From Schistosoma mansoni (Eukaryota > Platyhelminthes > Trematoda > Strigeidida > Schistosomatidae): 64,000 nt of DNA. Position 1 is the stretch's first letter. The number at the start of each line of letters is the position of its first letter. The stretch spans positions 13,031,749 through 13,095,748 of the forward strand of contig NC_031495.1 in assembly GCF_000237925.1 (NCBI RefSeq), read 5' to 3'. The notes beneath the pieces were generated by a model that saw nothing but the letters and a program-made list of their open reading frames with translations, did not search any database and was not told the origin of the DNA. Of this stretch, positions 37,039-48,644 are shown in pieces. Both the position numbers and the translations under genes were made by a program.

Positions 37039-39533
37039 TTATTTAATTAATACAAGAACATCATAGTGATTCATTTTTCTTTCTTGACCACCGTAAGGGA
37101 AATAGGCGCATCCATGACTTTCATGAACCTTTTCAATAAAAGTTAATTAATATAATGAAGAACATATGAGTCTATTATAAATGTTATGTTTTATAGTTTA
37201 CATTACAAATTGACCTTAGTAATTCAATGAGGACTTCAAATAATTGAATAATTACTTTTGGTTCAGAAGCGGTTTTGTGGAGATTTCAGCATTTTCATAG
37301 TTGAAATCATGAGTTAGGTTTTCCAAGGTGGTTAAGCTTCAATTGACTCCTGATTTCAACTATGAAAATACTGAAATATCTACAAAACCCCTTCTGATCT
37401 ATAATCATATGCTCACTAGTGACTGACTTCAAGATACATATCCTGGAGTTCTAGTGGGAAGCAGTGACCAGTGGAGTTCAACCACGTCTGTTGTAGAGAT
37501 ATCAATTCACTGAAGACAGTTGGTGAACGGTTGCTCAACTTCGTGGATTGGTTGAAGTTAGACATTAACACCGTTGGATGCCGGCTCAGTAGTCTGTCGG
37601 TTAAGTACTCTGGCGCGAGACTGGTAGGTGCTGGGTTCGAATCTCGCGAGTGCGGGATCGTGGATGCGCTTTGCTGAGGAATCCCACAATGGGATGAAAC
37701 GGCCATCCAGTGCTTTCAGGTTTTCCATGGTGGTCTAGCTTCAATTGACTCATTATCTTAACTGTATAAAATTTCGAATAAATTTTGGTGATTTGTTCTC
37801 TGGAGAAGTAGCCCACACTGAGTTACGAAACGTCAGAAAATCTAATTTTTCTAATCATTGGGATATTAGAAATATATTATTCCATTTATATGTATATTTA
37901 TTCTTCTATTAAAAAACAATAAAATCTACAATGTCGATTTACATTAGAAAATAGATAGATTATGGTTGACAATGGAAACCAGTATGAGAGTTTCGTTCTA
38001 TTAGGGACTAATCAACTCGATATACTTGAATCCCACTATTAATATTTAAATTGGGATTTATATATATAACTTTTTTCTATAAAACATTATTGTTTCATTC
38101 ATTGAACGATTCAGTTGGGCTAGTCACTAACATATTTAAAAGGTATTATACTCAGATAGTGGGACTGTTTGCATGAACTAAACCTGAGTGGTACCCAGGT
38201 GGCAGAGATCGGGCTAATCACCCACTCTACCTATACCCACAAATGATTACGAAGGTTACAAAGAATCAGATCATTCTTAGTATGAATTTAATTAAAATTT
38301 AGTTCTGAATATAAACAATTGGATAATATAAATGTCTACTAATGATTATTTATTATTTTATATTTATAACAGAATGATACATTTACTGTATTATTTTAGA
38401 ATCATGTATAATATCTTTAGAATGAAAAACTTACTTTACCAACTACACGTTCACCATTAATATGTTCTCGAGCTATGTAAAGTGGTTCATTGGATGAAGT
38501 TATACCTCCAACAACAGCATATTTAGGAACATATCCATTACTATGTCGTTCCCATTTGTAACTAGGGTATTTTGACAAAAAACAATAACATCATTAAAAA
38601 AGATTAATTCTTATCTAGAACATTAATGTTTGGAAATGATCACATAATATTTTGATTTGCATTTTTTTGAAAAGGAATAGTTTGAGTCTTGAATTATTAT
38701 TAGAGATTCAGTTTTGTTACACTTTATATTATTTTTATTCTTAGAAAATTGACTGTTTATGGGGCCTCCTAAGAGTTAGGAAGTATCTTTAAAGTGATTA
38801 GTTCTATTGAGATATTAGTCTACTAATAGGTTTGACACAGTAGGGACTTTTATACGTATATAATCAATGTTAGGATATCGAAGGCTGTTGAGAGGAAGTT
38901 TTATAAATAAGTTTCACGTCAGTTAGAAATCGATAAAAAGGCTAATCCGTAACCTTGAGGAACTTGGTACTCTTAGTAGGATTAAAATCCGTATCACTCA
39001 GTATTAAAATTAATAAAGCTACCATATAGCTATTTGGGCAGAGACTAAACTACTGAAGGATTGAGATATGCATTCTGGGTAGTGACTGATATATCATCCT
39101 TGCTTAGTCATTAGTACTAAACAAATACTTCCAATGAATTTGTAATATAGCCATTAGTCCTATGCTAGTAGAAATAAAGTGTACTACATCTAACCATTTG
39201 ATAATCATGTAGGGTGTAGGTGTTCAGTCAACAACACTACAATGTAAAATCAAATATAATCGTTCTTATGATAACATACCAATGTTGGGGACCATATGGT
39301 AATTTTGTATCACATAATACCTCATATGAATCAAATTCATATTCTGTTCCATCATAACTAATATAAGCTTTGCCCAAATGTGGTACAACTTTACCAGGAA
39401 TTACATCGCCAGAATGATATATACGAGCAATGTAAACATCATGACCTGCATCAATTGCATTTGATGGCACTCTACCATCAGTTTGATGAATCCAGGATAG
39501 GCATGATTGAATTCCTTTGCCAATTCTTGCCAT
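37039..39533 (-). CDS. DM9-domain protein, copy 2 (three exons, 156 aa)
   Basis: Coding exons, in reading order, are 39533-39280, 38561-38435 and 37128-37039; donors GGTATGT (phase 2) and GTAAGT (phase 0), acceptors CCCTAG and GAAAAG. Joined, they give 156 residues ending VLVLIK-stop. Two DM9 repeats are seen: residues 1-74 (GIQSCLSWIH, YIARIYHSGDVIPGK, SYEVLCD) and about 86-155 (CYKWERHSNGYVPKYA, YIAREHINGERVVGK, GCAYFPYGG, HYDVLV). Exons 2 and 3 are exactly as long as in the plus-strand gene (127 and 90 nt) and introns sit at the same codons in the same phases, so the two are paralogues from one duplication. They point towards each other across about 8 kb. A TTTCAAG acceptor-like site touches the start codon, again hinting at a spliced 5' leader. 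Function inferred as in copy 1: sugar-binding DM9 protein without signal peptide. Confidence 0.88.
37262..37400. repeat. Family B end-only palindrome in DM9 copy 2 intron 2
   Basis: Consists only of the family B ends in inverted order: CAGAAGCGGTTTTGTGGAG ... GTTGAAATCATGAG, then GATTTCAACTATGAAAATAC ... CAAAACCCCTTCTGAT. No ribozyme remains; an internal deletion of a hairpin-type copy explains it. Confidence 0.7.
37401..37770 (+). mobile_element. Family B hammerhead SINE, long copy with tRNA-like head
   Basis: Reads antisense to the DM9 gene. After a 5' segment shared with 19.95-20.1 kb comes a tRNA-like head with A-box GGCTCAGTAGTCTG (37583) and B-box GGTTCGAATCT (37634-37644), then the hammerhead. 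Stem II has switched to ATCC/GGAT, keeping pairing, but stem I (GCTTTG with CAGTGC) and the stem III C-G pair are lost, so activity is doubtful. The tail GGTTTTCCATGGTGG and TTGACTCATTATC follows. Confidence 0.75.
37790..37845. repeat. Dispersed repeat F
   Basis: Contains GAGTTACGAAACGTCAGAAAA; the inverse word, CTGACGTTTCGTGACTTA, occurs at 46180-46205, each near a CTCAGAG/TCTGGAGAAGTAG block. A short unclassified repeat. Confidence 0.4.
37960..38065 (-). repeat. Degenerate family A copy
   Basis: TTTCGTTCTATTAGGGACTAA retains the shape of the hammerhead half in part, with CTCGATATACTTGAATCC beyond. Core boxes are mutated. Confidence 0.4.
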
Positions 39534-39711
39534 CCTTGAAATTTAATTAAAATCAAAATCTGTGCAAATAATTCATTTATAGAAAAGATTTAATTTATTA
39601 CTTAGTAAAATATGTTGACTTAAAAATTTTGATAAATACTAATGATTGTTTAATTAGATGTTATGGTACCATTAAATTCAGATATAGTTTAGTAAATTAC
39701 TACTATTATCA

Positions 39712-39872
39712 GAAGGGGTTTTTGTGGAGATTTCAGTATTTTTCAAAGTTGAAATCATGAGTCGATTGAAGCTAGACCACCATGGAAAACCTGGAAGCAC
39801 TGGACGGTGTTTCGTCCTATTGTGGGTGGTGGTCTAGCCTTAATTGACTCACGCTTTCAACTATGAAAATTA
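39712..39872 (-). mobile_element. Family B hairpin copy just upstream of DM9 copy 2
   Basis: Left end CAGAAGGGGTTTTTGTGGAG, right end GACTCACGCTTTCAACTATG in inverted order, with a shortened hammerhead between them (TTTCGTCCTATTGTGGG, first core box deleted). It lies about 180 bases upstream of the DM9 start codon. (TA)n follows at 39885-39900. Confidence 0.7.
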
Positions 39873-40077
39873 CTATTAGTTTATATATATATATATATAT
39901 GCTTTAAAACAATGCTCATTAGTTTGATGGCAAATGTTTATTCAATGACACAGCTGTTATAATTCGATTATTACAAACTGTTGGTCGATTAAGTTGTATC
40001 TATTCAGAATATTTCAACGTATTTTATATTTAGTATATTTTGTATATAAGAGACCTAGATATTTTAAAAGAAATCTT

Positions 40078-40425
40078 TTATCAGAATGAGGATTTGTGGA
40101 AATTGTAGTAATTGTAATAGTTGAATTCATGAGTCAATCTAAGCTAGGTCACCAATAAAAACCTGAAAGCACTACACGACCGTTACTTCTTAGTATGATA
40201 CTCCTCTGCAGTGGACATTCACGATCCCTCATATGAGACTCAAATCCATGATTTTCGGTCTCACGCGCGAACGCTTACGCTCTAGACCACTGAGCTGTCA
40301 TCTAATGGCGTTAATGTCTAACTTCAATCGATTCGTGATCTTGCTCAACCTTTCATCTTTTTGTAATATCGATTGAGTGCATTCTTGTCCAGTTGATATA
40401 TATGACGTTATGAGACCGCCAATTG
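40078..40425 (-). mobile_element. Family B long copy, diverged
   Basis: Parallels the 19.75-20.1 kb copy: decayed hammerhead (40190-40225), tRNA-like head (GCTCTAGACCACTGAGCTG on +) and 5' segment GTCTAACTTCAATCGATTC. Core boxes are substituted, so it is an old copy. Confidence 0.65.
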
Positions 40426-41264
40426 GAGAGCAGTGAATTGTCTACCAGAGCAATGATACACAAAAACCGTATGAGCTGTCTTGATTACATATCATTCCTG
40501 CTTTCTGCCTAGCCCATCTAGTTAAGTCTAGAACACCAATAACAGCCTCGGCAATATGAATCATCATATTTCAAACATACTGGGTTTATATACCAAACAA
40601 ACTGACCACATCGTCCCATAAAATGGAAAATAACATTTGTACAAGATTTAGCCAAGATATGACTATGAATAGGAGGAACAATAACTAATAGGCTGGGCAT
40701 AACTCAAGAATGGTAAATCGTGCAGTAATAGTCTATAGGTCAAACTAAAGCTTATAATAAGAAGGACACGGATATGAATAGTTTAGTTACTTAACAATTA
40801 TACAATAGGAAATATACATATCACATTGGTCCATAAATAGTCCTCAAAAGTTACCATTCATAAATCTGTACAGGATATAACACTTTTGTTTAAAATTCAT
40901 AGATTTTAAGTTACTTTTTAAAAAAAAATAGTGGATCACCAGTCAGCTTTATTAAAGCTCTGAGAAAATAAATTCATCTTTCAAGTTTGAACTAGTTCAA
41001 CAGTCACGATCTATCTTAAGTATTTTCTTAGCAAAATTTATTTTTGATGACTATAATTACACATAAATCAATATTTTTTATGAGTTAACTAGTAACACTG
41101 TGAATATAATCAAATAATTAAGATAATTTTCAATTAGATAGATTTGATAAGAAAACACTATAAACTGTATCAAAGTAATTCGTTTCATACAATGGATTGA
41201 ATAAAATATGTTAACATGTTTTCCACATATATATGCGCTCCTACGTGAACAACAACATTGAGAT
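40426..41264. other. Upstream spacer, no gene recognised
   Basis: A 60-codon minus frame (40518-40700) has no known motif. Otherwise AT-rich. Confidence 0.4.
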
Positions 41265-41415
41265 GGAAGTATTTCGAGCTGATTAGTCTCAAAGTAGAAC
41301 GAAACTCACATCCTGGATTCTGCGACTATCCACAATCCATCTATCTAAAATAACTTAGGATATAATGGTCATACTGAGGCAGTTCTCACAAGATACGTAT
41401 ATGAATCAACAATAA
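41265..41415 (+). repeat. Degenerate family A copy
   Basis: GCTGATTAGTCTCAAAGTAG then AACGAAACTCACATCCTGG keeps the order of the hammerhead boxes but not the pairing. CAATCCATCTATCT follows as the usual tail. Confidence 0.5.
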
Positions 41416-42354
41416 GACAAATCAAACTCTTACTGCTACTAATACATATATATCAAACAAGTTTATTCAATAAATAGTTTTCATTAGATACCTAAAATCA
41501 ATACCAATATTATCCTTAATATTATATAAACTCAAAGTGATCTTCATTTTGAATGTAAATGATGTTATTTTTACAATAGAATGCAACGAAATAACCATAA
41601 ATTGAACTACAACACAAAATGCATTAACTTACTCTTGTTATCTTAATTAGAATGCAGAGCAATGTAAATAATGAGCTATCTACAAGCTATATATATATAT
41701 ATATAATCAATTGTGTATCTACTCGAATAGGTCACATTTTGAATCTACACTGTATATACATAAAATTTTATGTGAAATAACCTATGAGCCTAATTGTTAC
41801 ATTACCTAATTACCGAATTGTACACAAACATGAACACACATAAAGCAAAAAGACAAATAAACGTGTATAGTTGATTACAAAACAGTCAACTCTTGTTGAG
41901 ATATGAACAAAAATAAATACAAAGGTTACAAATCATAATAATATTTAAATGTACTATTAATACTGCTACTACTATTAATAGTAGTGAAAAATCAAAACGT
42001 GTACACTACTTTATCGAAATACACACATTACTATTACTAATAATAGATCCGTTAAATAAATATATATGATATACAATTTCATCTGTAATAAAATCACTGA
42101 TGATAGATTAATCTACTAATAATTAATCAAATAACAACACATTAGCATAACTTAATTATCTTTTTTAATTGATATAGATTTGTGGGGGTAATAAAAAAAT
42201 CAAAACAAGTACAAAGAACAAAGAATAACACAGGGTCATTAAAGTTATAAGGTAATTGAAGAGATTGAAATTATTATTTAACATGGTACCTGAATGTTTT
42301 TTTGAAAATTATAGTGTCATAATCCAACTATTATCGTGTTTTAGACAATTTATT
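41416..42354. other. AT-rich spacer with microsatellites
   Basis: Contains (AT)n near 41686-41705 and short ACT/AGT trinucleotide clusters near 41960-41985. No gene seen. Confidence 0.5.
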
Positions 42355-42612
42355 ACTATATAGTTGAAATCATGAGTCAAATGAAGCTAGACCATCATGG
42401 AAAACCTAGAAGCAATGGACGCATCCACCATTCCGCCCCTCGAGATTCGAACCCAGGACCTATCAGTCCTGCGTACTGCTGAGGAGTCCAACATTAGGAT
42501 GAAACAGTCGTCCAGTGCTTTCAGGTTTTCCATGGTCGTCTAGCTTCAATTGACTCATGATTTCAACTATATAAAATTACTAAAATCTCCACAAAACCCC
42601 CTTCTGATAATT
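42355..42612 (+). mobile_element. Family B inverted dimer with one good hammerhead
   Basis: The left part is a reversed, shortened arm (GTTGAAATCATGAGTC ... CGAGATTCGAACCCAGG on +), and the right part is a plus-oriented copy with hammerhead at 42473-42518 and the full tail to CCCCCTTCTGA. The two arms are complementary at their ends, so the transcript would form a long hairpin with a ribozyme in one arm. Confidence 0.75.
42473..42518 (+). ncRNA. Hammerhead ribozyme, family B, apparently intact
   Basis: Stem I GTACTG pairs with CAGTGC (one G-U wobble). Core CTGAGGA, stem II GTCC/GGAT (one wobble), GAAA, minimal stem III and GTC (42510-42512) are all present. Confidence 0.65.
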
Positions 42613-42721
42613 TATTACTAGTTATTGATGGTTACATTCAACTTGGATGAAATTAGATAAGATAACCCCTTGTCAAGATTCCACACAAGGTATTTAATTA
42701 AACGGAAGTAAATAATTTACT

Positions 42722-43122
42722 GAGATGGATAGTGGCTAGCAGTGTAATCCAAGAAGCACGTTTTGTTTTATTTGGGACTCGTCCACTGGATGTATCTGCG
42801 TCTCAGGGTTGATGTTCACTCTCGCACTCGAACCCAGTACCTTTTGCTTCAAACGCCATTGCGTTATCCACTTAGCTACTGAGTCCTGATAGCCACTTTC
42901 TTGTGCAATGGGGTGAAGTTTAAATTCACTTAGTATTACTTGTTTGAATCTTCCCATTCACTGCTAGCCACTACCCATCTTTGCTTATAATGCTTGTGAA
43001 ATAAGGCAATATTGAGGCAATACGCACAGTATGCCCATATGCCAATAAGAGACTGACCACTTGCAGTCCTATACATCAATGGAAAGATTCAAACAAACAA
43101 TACTAAGTGAATTTAAATAATT
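42722..43122 (-). mobile_element. Family A (Smα-like) SINE plus inverted partial copy
   Basis: The minus copy runs from AGATGGATAGTGGCTAGCAG through a decayed hammerhead (stem II lost, GTCCACTGG) and a well-kept head with ACTCGAACCCAGTACC to TTGAATCTTCCCATT. It then joins directly to a partial copy in the other direction (CACTGCTAGCCACTACCC ... CAATACTAAGTGAATTTAAA), the same design as at 20.2 and 45.5 kb. Confidence 0.7.
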
Positions 43123-43204
43123 TACTGTTTTTAGTGTTACTGAGGAATATTTGGCATTTTAATAATTAAACTGTCGATTAGATGGCTCAAGTAACACAAA
43201 GACG

Positions 43205-43292
43205 GTTAATGAGGTGGTGGAGAATATTTGTAGCTCAGGTGGACGATGAAAGCTCCACGACCAAACGGTTAATGAGGATTAATTTAACACTA
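43205..43292. repeat. Dispersed repeat E, foldback form
   Basis: GGTGGTGGAGAATATTTGTAGCT with AGGTGGACGATGAAAGC (quoted separately) matches 35680-35750 and its inverse. Confidence 0.45.
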
Positions 43293-45483
43293 AAAATAAA
43301 TCAAAACATAGTTTGAACACACTAATTGGGATATACTTCACGCTGATTGTCAGATTTGTACACCATGAGTAGAGTATTATTCATTATAAATAATTCACTA
43401 ATTTAATAAATGAACACATTATAAAGTTAAACGCCTATAAACAACAGATATGATTAGTTTACCAAGATAAATAATTACTCCCCCTTACAGTTCGACTACA
43501 TGCCAAAAACGCATGAAATTTTTTTAAAAAAATGTGATTCACATTCCAATCAATTAAAACCTTGGTCGCTATATTAACTATAACAATAATAGACGTTTTA
43601 TTCAATATCATATATTTGATTGTAGTCAAGGATTCATTGTGTAAAATATGCGGTACTGTTACAAATTCCAGTTTTTTAAGCAATAAACTAGTGAATATTC
43701 TAAAGATATGAATGAAACGTTTTTAAACAGTGGTAAGCTATCGTTTTTACATTTATTCGTATATGCTCACAATCACTCATGCTCATTTGACAATTCTTTT
43801 CATAGCATGATAAACCAAACACTCAAATTCTATAGTAATCACCTCTCGTTTCTGACATGAATAGAGAATGAGGGCAATAATGGAATCACAGTTACTGTAC
43901 TGCCTGAATTTCTCAGTACTTAGGTTCGTGATGACTTGTAAAGATTTTCTACAAATAAACAGACCGATAAAAGTTAAGTTCAAGTAGTCATTTATTACAA
44001 CATAAAAGATCCCATACTATTGAGTTATTTAGGCCATTGGACATGTTGAAACTGGGCAAAAGGGAGTTGATCAGTACTAAATGAAAGGATAAACATAACA
44101 TTAGTAATTATTAATTGACAGATCAGTATATATTTAAGTTATTAAATAATCAGGGACATTGAAGCAGCGTTGTTAGCAAACATTTCCACTCACAAATTTG
44201 TGGATTTATTTCATGTGATAAGTAAAAATGAAAATATACTTCACCGAAAAGTATATACACCTAATGGAATAATTTTTGTTATTTTGGACAGTGAAGCGAA
44301 ATTTCTAACAAAAAATCGATAATATCACTTGTTTGACTTGAAGTCATTAAAAATAATAAGTAAGCTCATGAAATGTATAGTGGTTGTCTTATAATGATTT
44401 GTCGTTGCCTTATTCAGGTTTTTGACACTTAGTACTAATCAGATATCGGCCAAATGATATCCTCCCACTACTGTCCAAGATCTGGTTTCCTTCCTAAAGA
44501 ATGTGACGCAAGCAGTTGGTTGAAAATGTGGCTTTACTTTCTAATAGATATATATGAGTGTACACATATTTCGCCACTCAAACCTTTATCTTAAAGCTTT
44601 CTGGTCACTATCGGTTTTCTCATTCAAGTAGCTAGTTGGGCTTGGGTGTAAAGAGTTTACGTACCGAGAGCAGAATTGGATGAACGTAAAGCTAAAGTCT
44701 ACCTCCAGTTCTGTGAACAGGTTTCCTTTTAAACTTAAAACTTCTATTTCTTCAAATATTAACATGTTAATCATTAGGATACTGAGTTGGTACCACATGT
44801 TCCACTTGAAACGCTTAGACACCGGTATCACAACTATTTTCTAGTCTGCTGAAATCTTCTAAATTTTAGTTCCGTACAGAAACTGGAAAACCGGATGATA
44901 TTGAGCTTATAGAGGGTTCCGAAAAGCGTAATTAAGTTGGTAACAGAACCAATAATTCTCCAATCAGTAAAATCAAAACATAATTCGTAGGTGTTTTAGA
45001 ATTCGCTCAGAAATTTCTAAATAACATTAACATTTTAAAAAGTATTTTCAGCTTATCCATGTCTTCTGAAAATTTTTCGAGACATTTTCGAGTGCTGCCA
45101 ACAATTATGTTATACACTCTTTATTAGGCTGATATCATATTTTAATGTGAATGATAATTTACCATTTCGGAAATGTTAAATTTGTTTTATACAACGAAAT
45201 AATTTCAAAACGGGTTACGACAAACATACCTTTTAGATTTCGTTATCAATCCATATATCAGAATTGAGTAATAGACAATAAACTATTTAGTCAAGGAGAT
45301 CAATGTAATAATAGACATTGATCAACCTAGACTTGTTTTTCGTAACATAATCAATAAAATAAAAAAATTACTAGTCTTGATCATAAACAAATTAAGTTTA
45401 ATAGAAATGCGTACGTGATAGCAAATGATTTCTAAATCACCTAATAACATCGAACTTATCAACTAAAGTGAATAAATAAATTA
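43293..45483. other. AT-rich spacer, no gene recognised
   Basis: Minus frames at 43459-43683, 43783-43983 and 44586-44831 lack motifs, context or mutual consistency. I see no known repeat here. Confidence 0.45.
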
Positions 45484-45937
45484 TAAGCAAAGATGGATAG
45501 TGGCTAGCAGTGGAATCCAGGACGCGCGTTTCCTCCTATTTGGGACTCATCAGCTAAATGTACCTGCATCTCAGAGTTGATGTTCACTCTGAGACTCAAA
45601 CCCAGTAACGTTCGCTTCAAATGCCATCGCGTTATCCACTCAGCTACTGAGTCCTGATAGCCACTTGCTTGTGCGATGGGTGAAGTTTGAATTCACACAT
45701 TATTGTTTGTTTGAATCTTCCCATTGACGTTTAGGACTGCAACTGGTCAGTCTCTTATAGGCATATGTACATAATGTGCGTATTGCCTCGATATCGCCTT
45801 AATTCACAAGCATTATAAACAAAGGTGGATAGTGGCTAGCAGTGGAGACTGACCAGTTGCAGTCCTAAACATCAATGGGAAGATTCAAACAAACAATACG
45901 AAGTGAATTTGAATAAATAAATGTTTACTGAATACAT
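45484..45937 (-). mobile_element. Family A (Smα-like) SINE plus inverted partial copy
   Basis: A nearly full copy on minus with head and tail (TTCACAAGCATTATAAACAA at the right), followed by a partial copy in the opposite direction starting GGTGGATAGTGGCTAGCAG. Hammerhead at 45515-45559: core CTGATGA, GAAA and GTC present, stem I ATTTAG/CTGGAT, but the stem II closing pair is G-G, so activity may be reduced. Confidence 0.75.
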
Positions 45938-46809
45938 AATCAGTAATATTATTATTACTATTATTATTATTAATATTGAGTTATGTACTGTATATAACAT
46001 GTTTATAAACATACTCAAATACTCGATAAAAATGAATAGAAACTCTTTTTTCTACTACAAAATTTAATGAATAACAATCAAACATGGAAGCTTTTAATAG
46101 TTTCAAATAAATTGAGCATTGGATAGTGAGTTAATTATAAATATAGTTTTCATTATATCACACTGAGTTGAAAAATTGTATCTCTGACGTTTCGTGACTT
46201 AAATGTAAGCCACTTCCTCAGAGTAAATAAAGAGTGGCTTACAATTTTTCTAGTCATTAGGATATAAAAAAAAATATATTTTTTTATTATAGAAGTTGTT
46301 TGAGCGATTGCAATAAATTCCGATTAAAACAAGAATGTGTAAAATTTAGAAAAATGAAACATACAATGAAAATCATAGACGAACATTTCATCTTATTTAT
46401 ATTTTTTCTGGACATGCGTTAGCATTCGAAGTGAAAGATAACAGGTTCGAGTTCACATATGAAAATCGACACTAATGTAGATAGAATTAGTTGAACAGTC
46501 CGAAACAAGGAGAAATACATATCATATATTTCATTGGTAGTTAATATTCAACTTTAGTAACGACAAACATATAAACTTGAACTAAAATTTATCTTTTAAT
46601 ATAAATATGGTATTTGAAGGTAGTTCAAGACTTAAAACGTTTCAGAAGTAGTATTCTTTTTGTATTTATGAGTTTAAACAAAGAAAAGTTTGATGTAGGT
46701 TTTCATAATATAGACAGTTAAAGTATAAAACGTTCCATTGTGGTCTGTATTTCAACAAGATGTTTAGAATAGGGTTGATATAATTGATATTTTCAACTAA
46801 TATTATTTT
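45938..46809. other. AT-rich spacer with repeat F and microsatellite
   Basis: An (ATT)n tract lies at about 45950-45973. Repeat F lies at 46175-46245 and contains an inverted word pair (GTAAGCCACTTCCTCAGAG / AGAGTGGCTTAC). A decayed family-A head, GATAACAGGTTCGAGTTCAC, is at 46436-46457. No gene seen. Confidence 0.45.
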
Positions 46810-46918
46810 TACAAGAGGTTTTTGTGGATGTTATTAATAATTTCAATAGTCCAGTGCTTCCAGGTTTTTCATGATGGTCTAGCTTCAATTGACTCATGAT
46901 CTCAACTATTGAAACTTT
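46810..46918 (+). repeat. Family B fragment
   Basis: AGGTTTTTGTGGATG at left, then TCCAGTGCTTCCAGG and CTAGCTTCAATTGACTCATG; the hammerhead core has been deleted. Confidence 0.6.
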
Positions 46919-47844
46919 AATATTATTTTCTTGATTATTATTTGCAAAATAACGTTATCTTCAAGTATAGATAGAATCACAATATACTAATTATATAATA
47001 ATCATTATCTGCTAATGGTAAATGTAAAACTTTTCATATGATATTTATTATTATATATTGGGTTTTGTACACTTTAGTTGTTTATAATCCTCAGTGAATT
47101 GATCAGTTTTTATTACTGTATGAACTTATTAATTATTGCAAGTGATAAGGTACTATGTTTTGAGTTTATGTATGAATTTCAATAATAGAATGCAGTTGCA
47201 TCATTGATATATAATCAATATGAGATATATGATTTGGCAACCAACAGAGATTGAGCAAATCGGATCTAACTGTCAACAATTCAAATCTATAAATACTTAA
47301 AATTTTAAATTTTAACTTCAAACTAGAAAGTTTAGATATTAAAGCTGAATAAATACCACTGTACGATGTTCTCGGGTGTACTTCTGAGATGTTTAGGGTT
47401 GATTACACTGATTTTATGGAGTAGGTATTAAATCTCGTTTTTACAATGATTATAATCTCCTTTGAACCTGCGAACAACCAACTTGATTGATAGGATTCTT
47501 CTAGCACTAAAAGGACTAAGCAAATATGATGATGGTTACTAGTTAGTGATCACTCGGTTTTAATGCTTCCTTTTCACAGAATGTTATTAGGGGCCCGGAT
47601 AGTTTAGTGGCAACATTTCAGGCTGTCGAGTTGGGTGGTATAAGTACATGTCGTACAAAAAGTGTCATTTATATCAAGATTTAGCTACACCTAAGTGACG
47701 AGTGCCAAACAACACAAAACCTAAGTCAAGCAGAATTTCCTGTCTAACATCTCCAATCACTAAACAGTAAAGTCAGTCATCTTAGAATACTTAAGCTAAT
47801 TAATTCAAACATGTCAGTTTAAATTTAAATCCATTTATCGTTAC
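46919..47844. other. AT-rich spacer, nothing recognised
   Basis: No coding signal or strong repeat match. The words GGCCCGGATAGTTTAGTGG near 47593 recall a tRNA-like A-box region, but no cloverleaf follows. Confidence 0.4.
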
Positions 47845-48130
47845 TATTACTGCGGTGTTCACTACTTGTACGGTTAGATATGAGTAACATGTATCAGGAC
47901 TTGGAAGTACAATTATTACGGACAAAGGCGGAAAGTGGAGAGAAGAAAATCGGAAACGGAAGGCAATCGAAACAACAATAGGAATAAAAGAACTTTATAG
48001 TTTGTAAGGGATAATTCAAGGAAGATGGAAAAATAGTGTATTGTTTTCATATTTTACAAGCACTATGTGTTAATTTACATAATACAATAAATTTGTTCCC
48101 TCTGACCAAGTTTTCATTCACTAAATTAAT
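47845..48130. mobile_element. Family C MITE-like element, diverged
   Basis: GCGGTGTTCACTACTTGTAC at left, the purine-rich core GGAAAGTGGAGAGAAGAAAA and the AAATTTGTTCCCTCTGACC / TTTTCATTCACTA end follow the family order. The palindrome is decayed. Confidence 0.5.
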
Positions 48131-48644
48131 TATTCCACAATTGATTCATACTTTGGACGTGAGTCATTGAAATAAAATTTCTATCTGTTTATCCATAAAT
48201 TATGATGACTTGAGATAGGTTTTTAAAACAATAAAAATGTGGATACAGATTGGACTTTGATCAAATAATCATCTTAAAATACAACTGAATAACATAGTAC
48301 AAGATATGAGTAATGTTTCATTCTATGATTATCTGTTTAGCTTTTTTGTTTGATATGTTATACTACTTAAATTTATTTAGTGGTATAGACTAAATTCAAA
48401 CATTTCTGTAAAATCGTGTGTAGGATATAATAGTATATAACAATCGCAATAAGCCATGTGTTAGTTAACATTCCTTTTTGAATATCTTATTTCATTTCTC
48501 TTTTTGTATCAGTACTTCTCCCTTCTACACTTATTTAAATGACTTTTGTAGATGACTGTTGTTTAGATTCTTTACGACATAGGTATGTAGTGTTTTCTGA
48601 TTTTAAACACATGTTGTACTTTTACTATTATCATCTGTCTGAAT

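Noticed and set aside
37583-37650. A true tRNA gene
   Set aside because: A- and B-box words are present, but the acceptor and T stems do not pair as in a functional tRNA, and the same head occurs in other family B copies, so it is a SINE head.
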